Of a stretch of 47,342 nucleotides of DNA, positions 35,201 to 43,900 are shown in pieces. This DNA is from Phaeodactylibacter sp. (GTDB taxonomy: Bacteria; Bacteroidota; Bacteroidia; Chitinophagales; Saprospiraceae). The position numbers and the translations under genes are program-made. Every line of letters begins with the position of its first letter. The first letter of the stretch is position 1. The stretch lies in the NCBI RefSeq assembly GCF_022763345.1, contig NZ_JALEGS010000052.1:1-47342 (forward strand), read 5' to 3'. Below the pieces are notes generated by a model that worked only from the letters and a program-made list of their open reading frames with translations, had not been told where the DNA came from and searched no databases.

Positions 35201-36181
35201 TGGGGTACCCTCCACCTGATTCTTGAACTCAAACTCCAGCGTCTGCCAGGCTCCGGCAACTGTGGTTGTATCTTCCGTTTCTACAAAAACACCGGCGTCC
35301 ATGGAGTTCTCTACCTTCAGTCGAACCGGAACATCAGCTGCGGGCGACCAAACCCGCACAGAGATCACGCTTTCCGCAAAGGAAAATGGAATAGCGCTGG
35401 CAAAACCGGGATCATTCGGCGTACCGCCAAGGTTTTCAGACAGGGTCGTGCCTGCCCAGATTTCTGCGCCCGCCATTTTAACGGTCTGCACTACGGTATT
35501 GCCTGCATTTTCAGGGTCTTCAACCAGCATAGAGGAAGTGCCTCCGAAATCAATTGTGCTGTACAGTACGTTGTCTTCATCGAATGTCACCGGCAGGTCC
35601 ATTTGTGCCGGGGGCAGCACGCCTGCATAGAAGAACAGGTTGTCCAGATAAACGGTGCTTTCACCTGCCGGTACCGCAGAGAGGACCAACTGAGAAACAT
35701 CCGTCTGATTCATGCCCATAAAGTCCGTCAGCGGAATATCCAAGCTGACCCACTCGCCCTGCGTGAAGTTCTCAAACGGCAGGTTGAAGTTGGTGTCATT
35801 GCCACCACCAAAGCCATCACCTCCAAAGTCGACCATATTGACTCGGAATGTCGTGGCATTGGGTGTCCATACATCCACGTGCAGGTGCGTCATACCAGCT
35901 GCAACCAGGTCTAATGCGTTATCGTCGAGCATTTCGATACCGGCAAAGTCTAAATTGGTATAGAGCTTGGCAGCATTGCCATCGACCTGTACATCTGATA
36001 CCATGCCAGCACTCCAGGGGGCTGCGTACGTATTCACAGGTACATCTGTATAGGCATCGCTAAACAAAGAAATTACGTCCCCTGCATCCTGTGTGGGCGT
36101 AGGGGCAGCCACTGTGGGTTCAGATTGCGCCATACCCCAAAACGGGATCAGGCACAACAGGAGGAAAGTAAATTTTTTCAT
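32213..36181 (-). CDS. Modular (A-B)3-A secreted glycan-binding-like protein with T9SS domain
   Basis: A 1322-residue protein starting at ATG 36181 (MKKFTFLLLCLIPFWGMAQ signal); a longer frame overlapping the GH16 gene is rejected. Two module types of about 150-170 residues alternate. Type A begins VISLFSDAYTDVPVNT, contains MTHLHVDVWTPN and MVDFGGDGFGG, and ends YLDNLYFY. Type B begins MDLPVTFDEDNVLYSTIDFGG, contains ISVRVWSPAADVPVRLKVEN and ends YYWDDVVFTG. The order is A-B-A-B-A-B-A, then a T9SS domain (AFPNPGHDNFTIT ... VRLIKQ). Both module types look like jelly-roll carbohydrate-binding domains, and type A often accompanies GH16 laminarinases in this phylum. No catalytic motif is seen. 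It is the last gene of the PUL and probably a secreted multivalent beta-glucan binder. Confidence 0.85.
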   Translation of the reverse strand: MKKFTFLLLCLIPFWGMAQSEPTVAAPTPTQDAGDVISLFSDAYTDVPVNTYAAPWSAGMVSDVQVDGNAAKLYTNLDFAGIEMLDDNALDLVAAGMTHLHVDVWTPNATTFRVNMVDFGGDGFGGGNDTNFNLPFENFTQGEWVSLDIPLTDFMGMNQTDVSQLVLSAVPAGESTVYLDNLFFYAGVLPPAQMDLPVTFDEDNVLYSTIDFGGTSSMLVEDPENAGNTVVQTVKMAGAEIWAGTTLSENLGGTPNDPGFASAIPFSFAESVISVRVWSPAADVPVRLKVENSMDAGVFVETEDTTTVAGAWQTLEFEFKNQVEGTPAIDYAAMYDKLSIFFDFGTSPAADATYYWDDVVFTGTTTVGGTTPMTAAPTPTEDPANVISLFSDAYTDVPVNTFLAVWSNAALEDIEIEGNPTKLYTNLDFAGIEMLDDNALDLVAAGMTHLHLDVWTPNATTFRVNMVDFGGDGFGGGNDTNFNLPFENFTPGEWVSLDIPLTDFMDMNQTDVSQLVLSAVPAGASTIYLDNLYFYQGVTPPAQMDLPVTFDEDNVLYSTIDFGGTTSMLVEDPENAGNTVVQTVKMGGAEIWAGTTLSENLGGTPNDPGFASAIPFSFAESVISVRVWSPAADVPVRLKVENSMNADVFVETEDTTTVAGAWQTLEFEFKNQVEGTPAIDYAAMYDKLSIFFDFGTSPMEDATYYWDDVIFTGTTTGSQEPMVAAPTPTEDPANVISLFSDAYTDVPVNTFLAVWSNAGLEDIEIEGNPTKLYTNLDFAGIEMLDVNAIDLVAAEMTHLHVDVWTPNATTFRINMVDFGGDGFGGDNDTNFEIPFENFTLGSWVSLDIPLTDFEGMNQDDVSQLVLSAVPAGASTIYLDNLYFYKQEVQTGNQMDLPVTFDDPEVLYSTIDFGGTSSTIVEDPEAAGNMVVETVKMAGAETWAGTTLSEDLGGTPNDPGFASAIPFTDEATIISVRVWSPAADIPVRLKVENSMDAAVSVETETMTTEAGAWQTLEFEFKNNVGGTSALDYEAVYNKLSIFFDFDTSPAEDVTYYWDDIVFTGTTTTGEDPTPMEPAPTPTVDPAFVISMFSDAYADVPVDTWLTTWSAANLEDIEIEGNPTKLYTALDFAGIETVGPNAIDLVSTEMTHLHVDFWSPNSTTFRIKLVDFGGDGFGGGNDTEFEIPFELAQEEWVSLDIPLVDFEGMNQDDISQFIISSLPAGGSTVYLDNVYYYDADPSSTNAPELGVAKAFPNPGHDNFTITAPAIMDEVILYNASGQVVKTWQPLSTQLNVDASGLNPGVYVAMVQSGSRLMVVRLIKQ
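32960..36106 (-). repeat. Three tandem in-gene repeats of about 1050 bp
   Basis: Three consecutive A+B units (about 36106-35060, 35060-34013 and 34013-32955) repeat with a period close to 1047-1058 bases. Units one and two are very similar in DNA: the stretch near 35191-35470 matches 34141-34420 with only scattered third-position changes at an offset of 1050. Unit three is more diverged. Confidence 0.85.
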
Positions 36182-36230
36182 AGTCTCATACGTTTTTGAA
36201 GTCAAATTGGAAAGTTTAGTTAAGGAAAGT

Positions 36231-36269
36231 AGTTGCTGCGGGCTAATGGTTAGGCAGCACGCAGCAACT
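36231..36269 (-). promoter_or_regulatory. Intra-operon stem-loop between GH16 and modular protein genes
   Basis: A perfect 10-bp inverted repeat (agttgctgcg at 36231-36240 and cgcagcaact at 36260-36269) with a 19-base loop lies in the only sizeable gap (94 bases) of the PUL transcript. It has no good T run on the minus strand. It could stabilise the upstream mRNA or attenuate the last gene. Confidence 0.5.
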
Positions 36270-36275
36270 GAGTCT

Positions 36276-37928
36276 TTATTGGTAAACCCGCACCCAGTCG
36301 ATTTCCATGGTAGATTCCATGAAGGCGGGGTCAATTGTTCCACCGAAGTTGCCCCCCATGGCGACATTCAGGATCAGGAAGAAGTCGCTGTTGAAAGGCA
36401 AATCCGGATTATTGGCGAAGGTGTGGTACACCTCATCATCAATCAGGAAGCGGATGAAATCTTCGGTCCAGGTCACGGAGTAGGTGTGGAAGTCTTCGGA
36501 GGCACCAGGCAGATCAGTCCCCTGCGTTACCGCATCACCAGCAAAGTTGCCGGGGAAGTGCAGGGAAGAGAAAATGCGGTCCTGTTCGTTGCCCACGTGC
36601 TCCATGATATCAATTTCGCCACAAGCTGGCCAGGTATTGGTCTGATAGTCTTCGCCTAAAAGCCAGATCGCCGGCCAGGTACCGCCACCGGTTGGCAGCT
36701 TTGCACGCACATCTACCCGTCCGTAGGTGAATTCAAATTTGTCCTCAGAGACAATCCGGGCAGAGGTAAACTGCGACCCGCCAAACTCTTCGCGGCGGGC
36801 GGTAATCTTCAGCAAGCCGTCTTCCACGATCACATTATCCGGACTGTCGGTGTAGAACTGCGCCTCGCCGTTGCCCCAGCCGTTGCTGCCGGTACCGGTA
36901 TTGTAGCTCCAGTTGGCTTCGTCCGGTGCGCCATTGGTATCAAACTCATCAGACCAGACCAGGTTGTCGAAGGTAGGCTCATCAGCACCGGGCTTGGTGG
37001 AGGTGAAGATGTGGTACCAGGCCAGGCCAGGATCATTGCCCTGCACAACACGGACCACCAGCCGGTTTTCGGTAATGGACAGTATTTCATAAGTGGAGGA
37101 CCCCACATAGTAGCTCATAAAGCCGCCATCCGTGAAATTCATCACCGTTCCGCGGGTCAGCCCGGGGATACCATTCATAGCCACGACGGACTCCGAAGGG
37201 CTAAGAGACACCACCTGAGGCTCATCGTTTACTTCAAAGTCGTAGCAGTAGTCGAAGCCATTGGAGCCACCTGCCACACCTTCGAAATTGAAGTTGAAGT
37301 AGGTCTGCCCCTTGTTGTTTAGCTGGTACAACAACCGATTGCCGTCCATAGAGAAGGTCAGCTCGTCCTGATACAGGCAAGTGCTTTCAGCTGCACCGTC
37401 TTTTTCAAAAGGTACAGCCTGATAATAGTTGGCAAAGTAGTTCAGTTCGGCGTTGTCATCATTCTGGCCTACGCCCAGGTGCCCCGGCTCATCCGCTGCC
37501 CAGTACCAGGTTTTGGAGCTTCCACCGGTAAGGAGTTCCATGGCTTCATTATCGTTGAAATTACTGAGCACCGTCACCTCCTGTGTAAAGGAAGTGGCCA
37601 CGCCGGCTTTGCCGGAAGCGATAGTGGTTACGGTATAGGTGTTCACACCAACCTGCGTGAAACGCTTGGCAAATTTGCCCGTTGGCGACACTTGCTCTGT
37701 ACCGTCGCTAAATACGTATTTGTAGGTGATGGCATCGCTGGCATTAGCGGTGAAAGTCACCAGGCCGCTGCCGTCACCGTAGGGGTTTTCTTCATCTGCT
37801 CCGGCGATGTTCACCGCTACCTCCAGCCCGGAAGGAGCCGTGATCTCACCAAACTCGTAGTCCTCTTTTTCACACCCAAAGAAGACCAGCGCACTGAGCA
37901 ATATTATTGATATGGGAAAAAATTTCAT
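36276..37928 (-). CDS. GH16 laminarinase-like lipoprotein with PKD domain
   Basis: A 550-residue surface lipoprotein (MKFFPISIILLSALVFFGC, Cys19). Residues about 31-120 form a PKD-like domain. Residues about 125-312 are a second non-catalytic domain beginning ELLTGGSSKTWYW, seen with laminarin enzymes in this phylum but without a firm family name here. The GH16 domain is at 318-550: WSDEFD, WPAIWLLGE, then CGEIDIMEHVG with nucleophile Glu438, Asp440 and acid/base Glu443, and LNVAMGGNFGG near the end. It should cut beta-1,3-glucan (laminarin-like) at the cell surface. It follows the SGBP gene by 12 bases. A mixed-linkage glucan specificity is possible. Confidence 0.92.
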   Translation of the reverse strand: MKFFPISIILLSALVFFGCEKEDYEFGEITAPSGLEVAVNIAGADEENPYGDGSGLVTFTANASDAITYKYVFSDGTEQVSPTGKFAKRFTQVGVNTYTVTTIASGKAGVATSFTQEVTVLSNFNDNEAMELLTGGSSKTWYWAADEPGHLGVGQNDDNAELNYFANYYQAVPFEKDGAAESTCLYQDELTFSMDGNRLLYQLNNKGQTYFNFNFEGVAGGSNGFDYCYDFEVNDEPQVVSLSPSESVVAMNGIPGLTRGTVMNFTDGGFMSYYVGSSTYEILSITENRLVVRVVQGNDPGLAWYHIFTSTKPGADEPTFDNLVWSDEFDTNGAPDEANWSYNTGTGSNGWGNGEAQFYTDSPDNVIVEDGLLKITARREEFGGSQFTSARIVSEDKFEFTYGRVDVRAKLPTGGGTWPAIWLLGEDYQTNTWPACGEIDIMEHVGNEQDRIFSSLHFPGNFAGDAVTQGTDLPGASEDFHTYSVTWTEDFIRFLIDDEVYHTFANNPDLPFNSDFFLILNVAMGGNFGGTIDPAFMESTMEIDWVRVYQ

Positions 37929-37940
37929 CGTTTGATTTTT

Positions 37941-39491
37941 TTACTCAACAAGTTGAATGTCATCAAAATAGTAGGCTTCACCGGTACCGGCATTGCCAAA
38001 GTCAAAGAAGAGTACCACGCGCTGGTATTCATTGGAGAAATCAGCATCTGTGAAGTCAAATTCCAGCTCTTCCCATTGGTTCGGTACTGTATTTTGTACC
38101 GGACGCTCAATGAAAATATCGCCGTTGCCCAGGTTCTCAAACTTAAGTAGGACCTGTACATCAGCAGCTGGCGCCCAAACCTTCATACGGACTTTCTTTT
38201 GGGTAGAAAAGTCGATCGGGTTGCTCATGTCGAAGAACACACCGCCCCAGGTTTCTGAACCTTCGGCTTTGATAAATTCCACTACATTGGCGCTTTCGTT
38301 CGGGGCAGTCATGTCGGGGTTAGCTACCACCGAAGCGCCTGCACTGCCGAATCCTTCGAAGCTGTAGTTGATATCCGGGTTTTCAAAATCTACCGGAAAG
38401 ACCAGCTCTGCGCTGCCGTCCGTCACTTCAATGTCGTCGAAGTAATAATCTTCGCCTGTACCAGCGGTGCCAAACTTGAAGAAAACCACTACACGGTTGT
38501 AATCATTGGCAAAGTCAGCCTCGCTGAAATCGAAAACCAGCTCTTCCCATTCGTTGGCAACGGTGTTTTGCATCGTCACTTCATGGAATAAGTCGGGATT
38601 AGCGGCATTTTCCACCTTGAGCAGAATGTCTATACCGGCTTCAGGCGCCCAGGTCTTGATCGCAATTTTTTGTGCGGAAGCAAAATCAATAGGCTCGCCC
38701 AGCTCCAGGAAGGAACCTGCCCAGACTTCTGAGCCATCCATTTTATTCAACTGGCCCACACGGCTGCTTGGGTTCGCAGCCGACATATCCGGATTATCTA
38801 TTACGGTGGAGGTTGCGCCACCAAAATTGGAGAAAACATATTCCTGAGTAGGGTCCTCAAAGTCAATCGGCAACAGTAGTGGATTGGCAATGGTCACGGT
38901 ATCTGTAGCTTCTGCACTGCCTGTTCCGCCACTGCGGGCCACAACCCTGACCACATACTCGCCAGTGGCGCTGTAGGTATGCCGTATCGTTTCTCCTTCC
39001 ATAAAGGCAACTGGCTCTTCATCAGGGGTTTCTCCAAAGGTCACTTCGAAGAAGGTCTCCAGCTCAGCAGTAGCCGCCACATCTATGGAAAAGGGGTCAC
39101 CAGGCACGGGCACAACGGTAACCTCCAGGTTCTGAGGCGCCTCAAAGGCTACGGTCAGGTCCTGAGTATAGCTTGTAACTTTGCCATTTACGCCCATCGC
39201 ATCAATCGCAACAGTGTAAGTACCTTCGGTGTAAGTATGCTCGGCGCTTTCGCCAGGCTGTAGCTCGGCACTTTCCTCGCTGCCGTCTCCAAAGAAGACC
39301 GTGTATTGGGTAACGCCCTGCCCATCCGGCAAAATCGTTACATCGCCCGAATTGTCAGAAGCGATAGTGAATAGGGCGGAAATATTTGAAGGTGCCGGTA
39401 TGCCCTCCAGCTCAGGCACCGTATCTTCCTCCGTACAGCTGAATAAGCCGATGAGGAGGAACAGAAATAGCTGATATTTTAAAATACGCAT
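37941..39491 (-). CDS. PKD-containing surface glycan-binding lipoprotein
   Basis: A 516-residue lipoprotein. ATG 39491 is used, since the longer frame starts at TTG. The lipobox is LFSC (Cys19). Two PKD-like domains (about 30-125 and 125-205; HTYTEGTYTVAI and HTYSATGEYVVRV) act as a stalk. They are followed by two copies of a jelly-roll module (LPIDFEDPTQEYVFSNFGG ... YYFDDIEV; VFPVDFENPDINYSFEGFG ... YYFDDIQLV) of the same type as module B in the secreted protein at the end of the operon. Its place directly after susD is that of SusE/SusF or SGBP-B proteins, which hold the glycan at the outer membrane. No catalytic motif is present. Confidence 0.87.
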   Translation of the reverse strand: MRILKYQLFLFLLIGLFSCTEEDTVPELEGIPAPSNISALFTIASDNSGDVTILPDGQGVTQYTVFFGDGSEESAELQPGESAEHTYTEGTYTVAIDAMGVNGKVTSYTQDLTVAFEAPQNLEVTVVPVPGDPFSIDVAATAELETFFEVTFGETPDEEPVAFMEGETIRHTYSATGEYVVRVVARSGGTGSAEATDTVTIANPLLLPIDFEDPTQEYVFSNFGGATSTVIDNPDMSAANPSSRVGQLNKMDGSEVWAGSFLELGEPIDFASAQKIAIKTWAPEAGIDILLKVENAANPDLFHEVTMQNTVANEWEELVFDFSEADFANDYNRVVVFFKFGTAGTGEDYYFDDIEVTDGSAELVFPVDFENPDINYSFEGFGSAGASVVANPDMTAPNESANVVEFIKAEGSETWGGVFFDMSNPIDFSTQKKVRMKVWAPAADVQVLLKFENLGNGDIFIERPVQNTVPNQWEELEFDFTDADFSNEYQRVVLFFDFGNAGTGEAYYFDDIQLVE

Positions 39492-39502
39492 GGTTGTCAA
39501 TT

Positions 39503-40975
39503 TTAGTAGCCTGGGTTTTGCTCCCAGTTTCCATTCGAAAATTGGATTTCTTCAAAGGGGACAGGGAACAGCTCGTGCTTGCCCTCCTGAAAGCCTTCGA
39601 TTGCTTCAGCAGCCCGGCCCGTACGGACGAGGTCAAAGAAGCGGTGCCCCTCTCCTACCAGTTCCAGCCGGCGCTCTGCCAGGATGAAATCGGTAAGCGC
39701 GCCGCCACTGGCGCTGATTTCGTGGTCCATATCGCCAAATGCACGGCGACGTACGCGGTTTAGGTATTCGCGTGCCAGCTCATCGTCGATATTGCCCCGG
39801 TTCAGGGCCTCGGCTGCCATTAACAGCACATCTGCGTAGCGGATCGCCCGGTAATTGTTGGGGTTGGTCAGGTTCTGATCACCGATGTTGGAATCGCCTT
39901 TGCGAGGCAGGTATTTGCGGTTGAAGAAGCCCGTGTGCTCATACCCTGTTCCGAAAGTCGCTCCGGTCTCTTCCGCCCAGGCATTAATATTTAGAATGGC
40001 ATTGTCCCGGCGGCTGTCGCCCGGCTCGTAAGCATCATAGGCTTCCTGTACCGGCACATTAAAACTAAAGCCGCTGTCAAACTCAGGGCCTACATAGTTA
40101 CGAATGCCATTGAAGCCAACGGCTACGTTGCCCTCGCTGCACTGCAGACAGCCAAAACCAGCACCTTCTGCGTCAGAGTACTGCACCTCAAAAACGGAGC
40201 CCACTCCATTCTGGCCCTGTGGCTCGAAAATGACGCTGTAGTCCGGTTCCAGCTCGTACAAGCCAGAGTTGATCACCTCCTGAAGTACGGTTGCTGCTTC
40301 GGCAAACTTGTCTTGATAGAGGTAGGCCTTACCCAGCAGCGCCTGAGCAGCGCCTTTGGTGGCCCGCCCTGTCTGAGGGGCTACATCTGCCAGGTTTTCC
40401 ACCGCAAACTGCAAGTCTTCCTCAATGGCAGCATAGACATCTGATACAGGAGAACGTGGGATTCGGGTCTCATCGCCAATCGCAAAACGCTCATCTCCTT
40501 TCAGCGGAATCGGGCCAAACCATTTTACCAGCTCAAAGTGGTAGTAAGCACGCAGGAAATGAGCTTCCGCTAAAATCTGTGCTTTGCCGGGAAAATCTGT
40601 CTTATCCTGGAATTCCAGAATATAACTGGCACGACTAACACCGGCAAACATCCAGTTCCATACATCCCGGAGATTGCTGTTTACCGGGGTGTGGATCATA
40701 TCGTCGATCTGCTGAAAGCCCACCACGTCGGTAGCGCTTTCTCCACCACAAAGGGTATTGTCAGACGCAATCTCGCCCAGCAGTACATTCACGTAAGTGG
40801 ACTGCAGGATATCGTAGGCCGCAATTAATGCATTATTGTAGTCGTCCTCGGAGTTGAAATAGTTTTCCGAGTCGATAGAGTAAACGGGGGCCCGGTCTAT
40901 GAATTCCTTTTCACAGGCTGTACTGAGTGTCAGTACCAGCAGGACAATCCCTATTTTTTGAAGGAAAGATTTCAT
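39503..40975 (-). CDS. susD: RagB/SusD family outer-membrane glycan-binding protein
   Basis: A 490-residue SusD-like lipoprotein (MKSFLQKIGIVLLVLTLSTAC, Cys21). It has the family start DRAPVYSIDSENYFNSEDDYNNALIAAYDILQ. TPR-like helices include AEAHFLRAYYHFELVKWFGPIPL, and the C-terminal motifs are NYRAIRYADVLLMAAEALNR and FILAERRLELVGEGHRFFDLVRTG. It forms the lid over the SusC barrel and passes oligosaccharides into it. It starts 11 bases after susC. The GFGCLQC segment adds two close cysteines not general in the family. By context the ligand is probably a beta-1,3-glucan oligosaccharide. Confidence 0.95.
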   Translation of the reverse strand: MKSFLQKIGIVLLVLTLSTACEKEFIDRAPVYSIDSENYFNSEDDYNNALIAAYDILQSTYVNVLLGEIASDNTLCGGESATDVVGFQQIDDMIHTPVNSNLRDVWNWMFAGVSRASYILEFQDKTDFPGKAQILAEAHFLRAYYHFELVKWFGPIPLKGDERFAIGDETRIPRSPVSDVYAAIEEDLQFAVENLADVAPQTGRATKGAAQALLGKAYLYQDKFAEAATVLQEVINSGLYELEPDYSVIFEPQGQNGVGSVFEVQYSDAEGAGFGCLQCSEGNVAVGFNGIRNYVGPEFDSGFSFNVPVQEAYDAYEPGDSRRDNAILNINAWAEETGATFGTGYEHTGFFNRKYLPRKGDSNIGDQNLTNPNNYRAIRYADVLLMAAEALNRGNIDDELAREYLNRVRRRAFGDMDHEISASGGALTDFILAERRLELVGEGHRFFDLVRTGRAAEAIEGFQEGKHELFPVPFEEIQFSNGNWEQNPGY

Positions 40976-40986
40976 GTTGATCGATT

Positions 40987-43900
40987 TTACAGGTTAAGGT
41001 TTGCCCCGAACATGAAGATGCGGGGAATGGGGTAAAATCCGTAGTCGATACCGCCGCCAATCGGTGCACCGGATGAGGCTGCGGGGTCAAAGCCGCGGTA
41101 CTGCGTGAGCGTCAGCAGGTTGTTCGCACTTACGTAAAGCCGCAGCGTAGACAAGTCATTGCGCAGGAAGGAAAGTGGCAGGGTGTAGCCCAACTGCACA
41201 TTCTGCAAGCGCACAAAGGAAGCATCTTCCACATAAAAGTCAGAGAAGACCAGATTGGAAGTCGCTGCTGTAGTCACACGCGGCACCTCTGTGCTTGTAC
41301 CCTCACCGGTCCAGCGGTCGAGGTAATAGTCCAGACGGTTCACATCAGACAGCGCCCGCTCGTAATTGCGGACCATATCGTTACCAATGGAGGAGAAAAT
41401 ATACGCCCGGAAATCCAGCCGTTTGTATTCAAAGCCCAGGTTGAGGCCCATGGTGAAATCCGGGATCGGGTCACCGAGGTTGGTACGGTCATCGGCATCG
41501 ATCACGCCGTCCCCGTTGATATCCACAAAGCGAAGGTCGCCCGGCTGCGCCTCTGCACCCAACGCAATCTGGGAAGGATGAGCTTCCACCTCTGCTGCAT
41601 TCTGAAAGATACCATCTGTCTGATAGCCAAAGAAATAGCCAATCGGCTGCCCTACTTCCATGCGGGATGGAGCCAACTGCCCAACGCCAAAGGCACCACC
41701 TTCAATGAAGCCGGTCCCGTTGTTCACTTCCAGCACTTCGTTGCTGAGGGTGGTGAAGTTGTAGTTGATATTCACCTTCAGTTCATTGTCGTACCGCTGC
41801 TGGTAACCAATGGAAAATTCCAGTCCCTGGTTGCGCACCGAACCGGCATTGACGGTTGGAGAGGCGGCACCAGGAGCGGAAGTACCCGTAATACCGGAAA
41901 CCGGGATATTGGAAATCAGCAGATTATCCCGAGTGTTGATGAAGTAGTCGGCTGTGATATTTATTTTGTAGTCGAAAAGAGCCAGATCGATACCGGCGTT
42001 GAACTTCTCGGCTTCCTCCCACTGCAGTTCCGGGTTGGGCAAAGCGCCAATCGCGGTACCGTTAACCAGCGCGCCGTCGAAAACGTAAGTTGCCTCGCCA
42101 CTCAGGGTGCCGATATAGCCATTATTAACGATCTGATCGTTACCCAGAATACCGTAGCTTACGCGAAGTTTGGCCAGGTCGACTTTGCCAACCGGATTGA
42201 AGAAGTCTTCGTCAGACAATACCCAGCCCGCAGTGAAAGAAGGGAAGATACCCACTCTGTTTTCAGGGCCGAACTTAGTGGAAGCATCCCGGCGCAGCAT
42301 CGCACTCAGCAGGTATTTCCCATCAAAATCGTACTGCGCACGACCGAAGTAGGACAAGCGGCGCTCATCGTAGGCGTAAGAGCCCACATCACGGCCGCCA
42401 TCCGGGCTTGTGCCCAGGGCCAGTGCGATATCGGCAAAATTCCAGGAGTTGTTCGGAACATCGAATCCCGTTGCGAACAGCCCGTTGCCTATTTCGCGGA
42501 AGATGGTGGAACCACCAGTCAGGGTCAGGTTGTGGGCACTACCGAAAGACCGCTCGTAAGTGGCAAATAGATCAATCGAGTAGTTATTGTCGTTAATGGC
42601 ATTTTGATTCACGCTGCTTCGCGTAATATCGAACACCTTGCCACCGTAGCTGATAAGCTTGTTAAAAGTCCGCCCCTCACTGTTGCTGGTATTAAAACCT
42701 ACCCGCCCGGTAAGTTTCAGCCCTTCCAGCACCGTCCAGTCCAGTGTGGTCTGTCCATTCAGCTTGTTCAGGTCATAATCATTGAAGGTATTGGCGATTT
42801 GTGCCAGCGGGTTGATGACCTCAATGCCCAGACCAGGGGTGTTGGGCACGAGGGTGAAATCACCGGCATCGTCGAAAACAGCCTGTGTGGGCGGTGTATT
42901 CAAGGCGTTAAACAAGACTGCACCAAGACCATTCTCGTTGAGGGCATCGCGGTCTACGTAGGAGTAAATCGCGTTGGTAGTCAGCTTAAGGTTGTCGGTA
43001 AGGTCAATGCCAAGGGACAGGCGTGCCGTACTCCGCCGGAAACTCGACTTATTCCCACCTACTATGCCCTCTTGCTCCAGATGAGAACCACTAAGGGAGT
43101 AGGTCACCCGGTCTGAGCCTCCGGAAACGGTGATGTCGTGGCTCATCATAGGTGCCTGATCGAAAACTTCGTCCTGCCAGTTGGTGCCTGCGCCCAGCCC
43201 GCTTGCATTGGGATAAGGCAAAGGCTGCCCGCCTGCGGCATAGGCTTCGTTGAGCAGCAACGCGTATTCTGTAGCATTGAGCAGCGGCAGTGTGCGAGAT
43301 GTTTCTTGCAGGCCAAAGTAAGTATTGTAGCTCAGCTGAGGCGGCTTGTTTTTCCGGCCGGTCTTGGTAGTTACCAGGATGACGCCGTTCGCACCAATGG
43401 TGCCGTATACCGCCGCTTGAGCATCTTTCAGTACCGTAATGGACTCGATATCATTCGGGTTGAGGGTATTCAAGTCACCCTGATACCCATCGATAATGAC
43501 CAGGGGCGCGTTCTGCCCATTGGTGGACACTCCCCGAATACGGATATCCAAGCCTGCACCGGGCGAACCAGACTGCTGTGTCACATTTACGCCAGGTGTA
43601 GTACCCTGCAGGGCCTGTTCAATTTTAATAGGTTTCAGTTCGTCGATGGTTTTGGAATCGACAATGGCAACGGCGCCGGTTACATCTCTTTTCTTTTGGG
43701 TACCGTAGCCAATGACTACGACTTCCTCCAGCACCTCGGCGTTGGTGCCCATTTCGATGATCATGGGCGCATCGCTCTCTACCGTTCTGGTGAGCGACTC
43801 AAAGCCGGTGTAAGAGAACTGCAAGACCGTACCAACCGGTACATTTTGCAGTTCAAACTCCCCGTTAAAGTCTGTGATGGTCCCCTTTGCACCGCCGGTG

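Noticed and set aside
33782..35914. Plus-strand open frame of 710 codons antisense to the modular protein
   Set aside because: It mirrors the repeat structure of the real minus-strand gene, encodes no known motif, and lies wholly inside a gene with a signal peptide and T9SS domain.
36182..36367. N-terminal extension of the modular protein by 62 residues
   Set aside because: It overlaps the GH16 C-terminus and would bury the clear signal peptide starting at 36181.
41578..42570. Plus-strand frame of 330 codons opposite susC
   Set aside because: It is an antisense shadow inside a clear SusC gene with no family signature.
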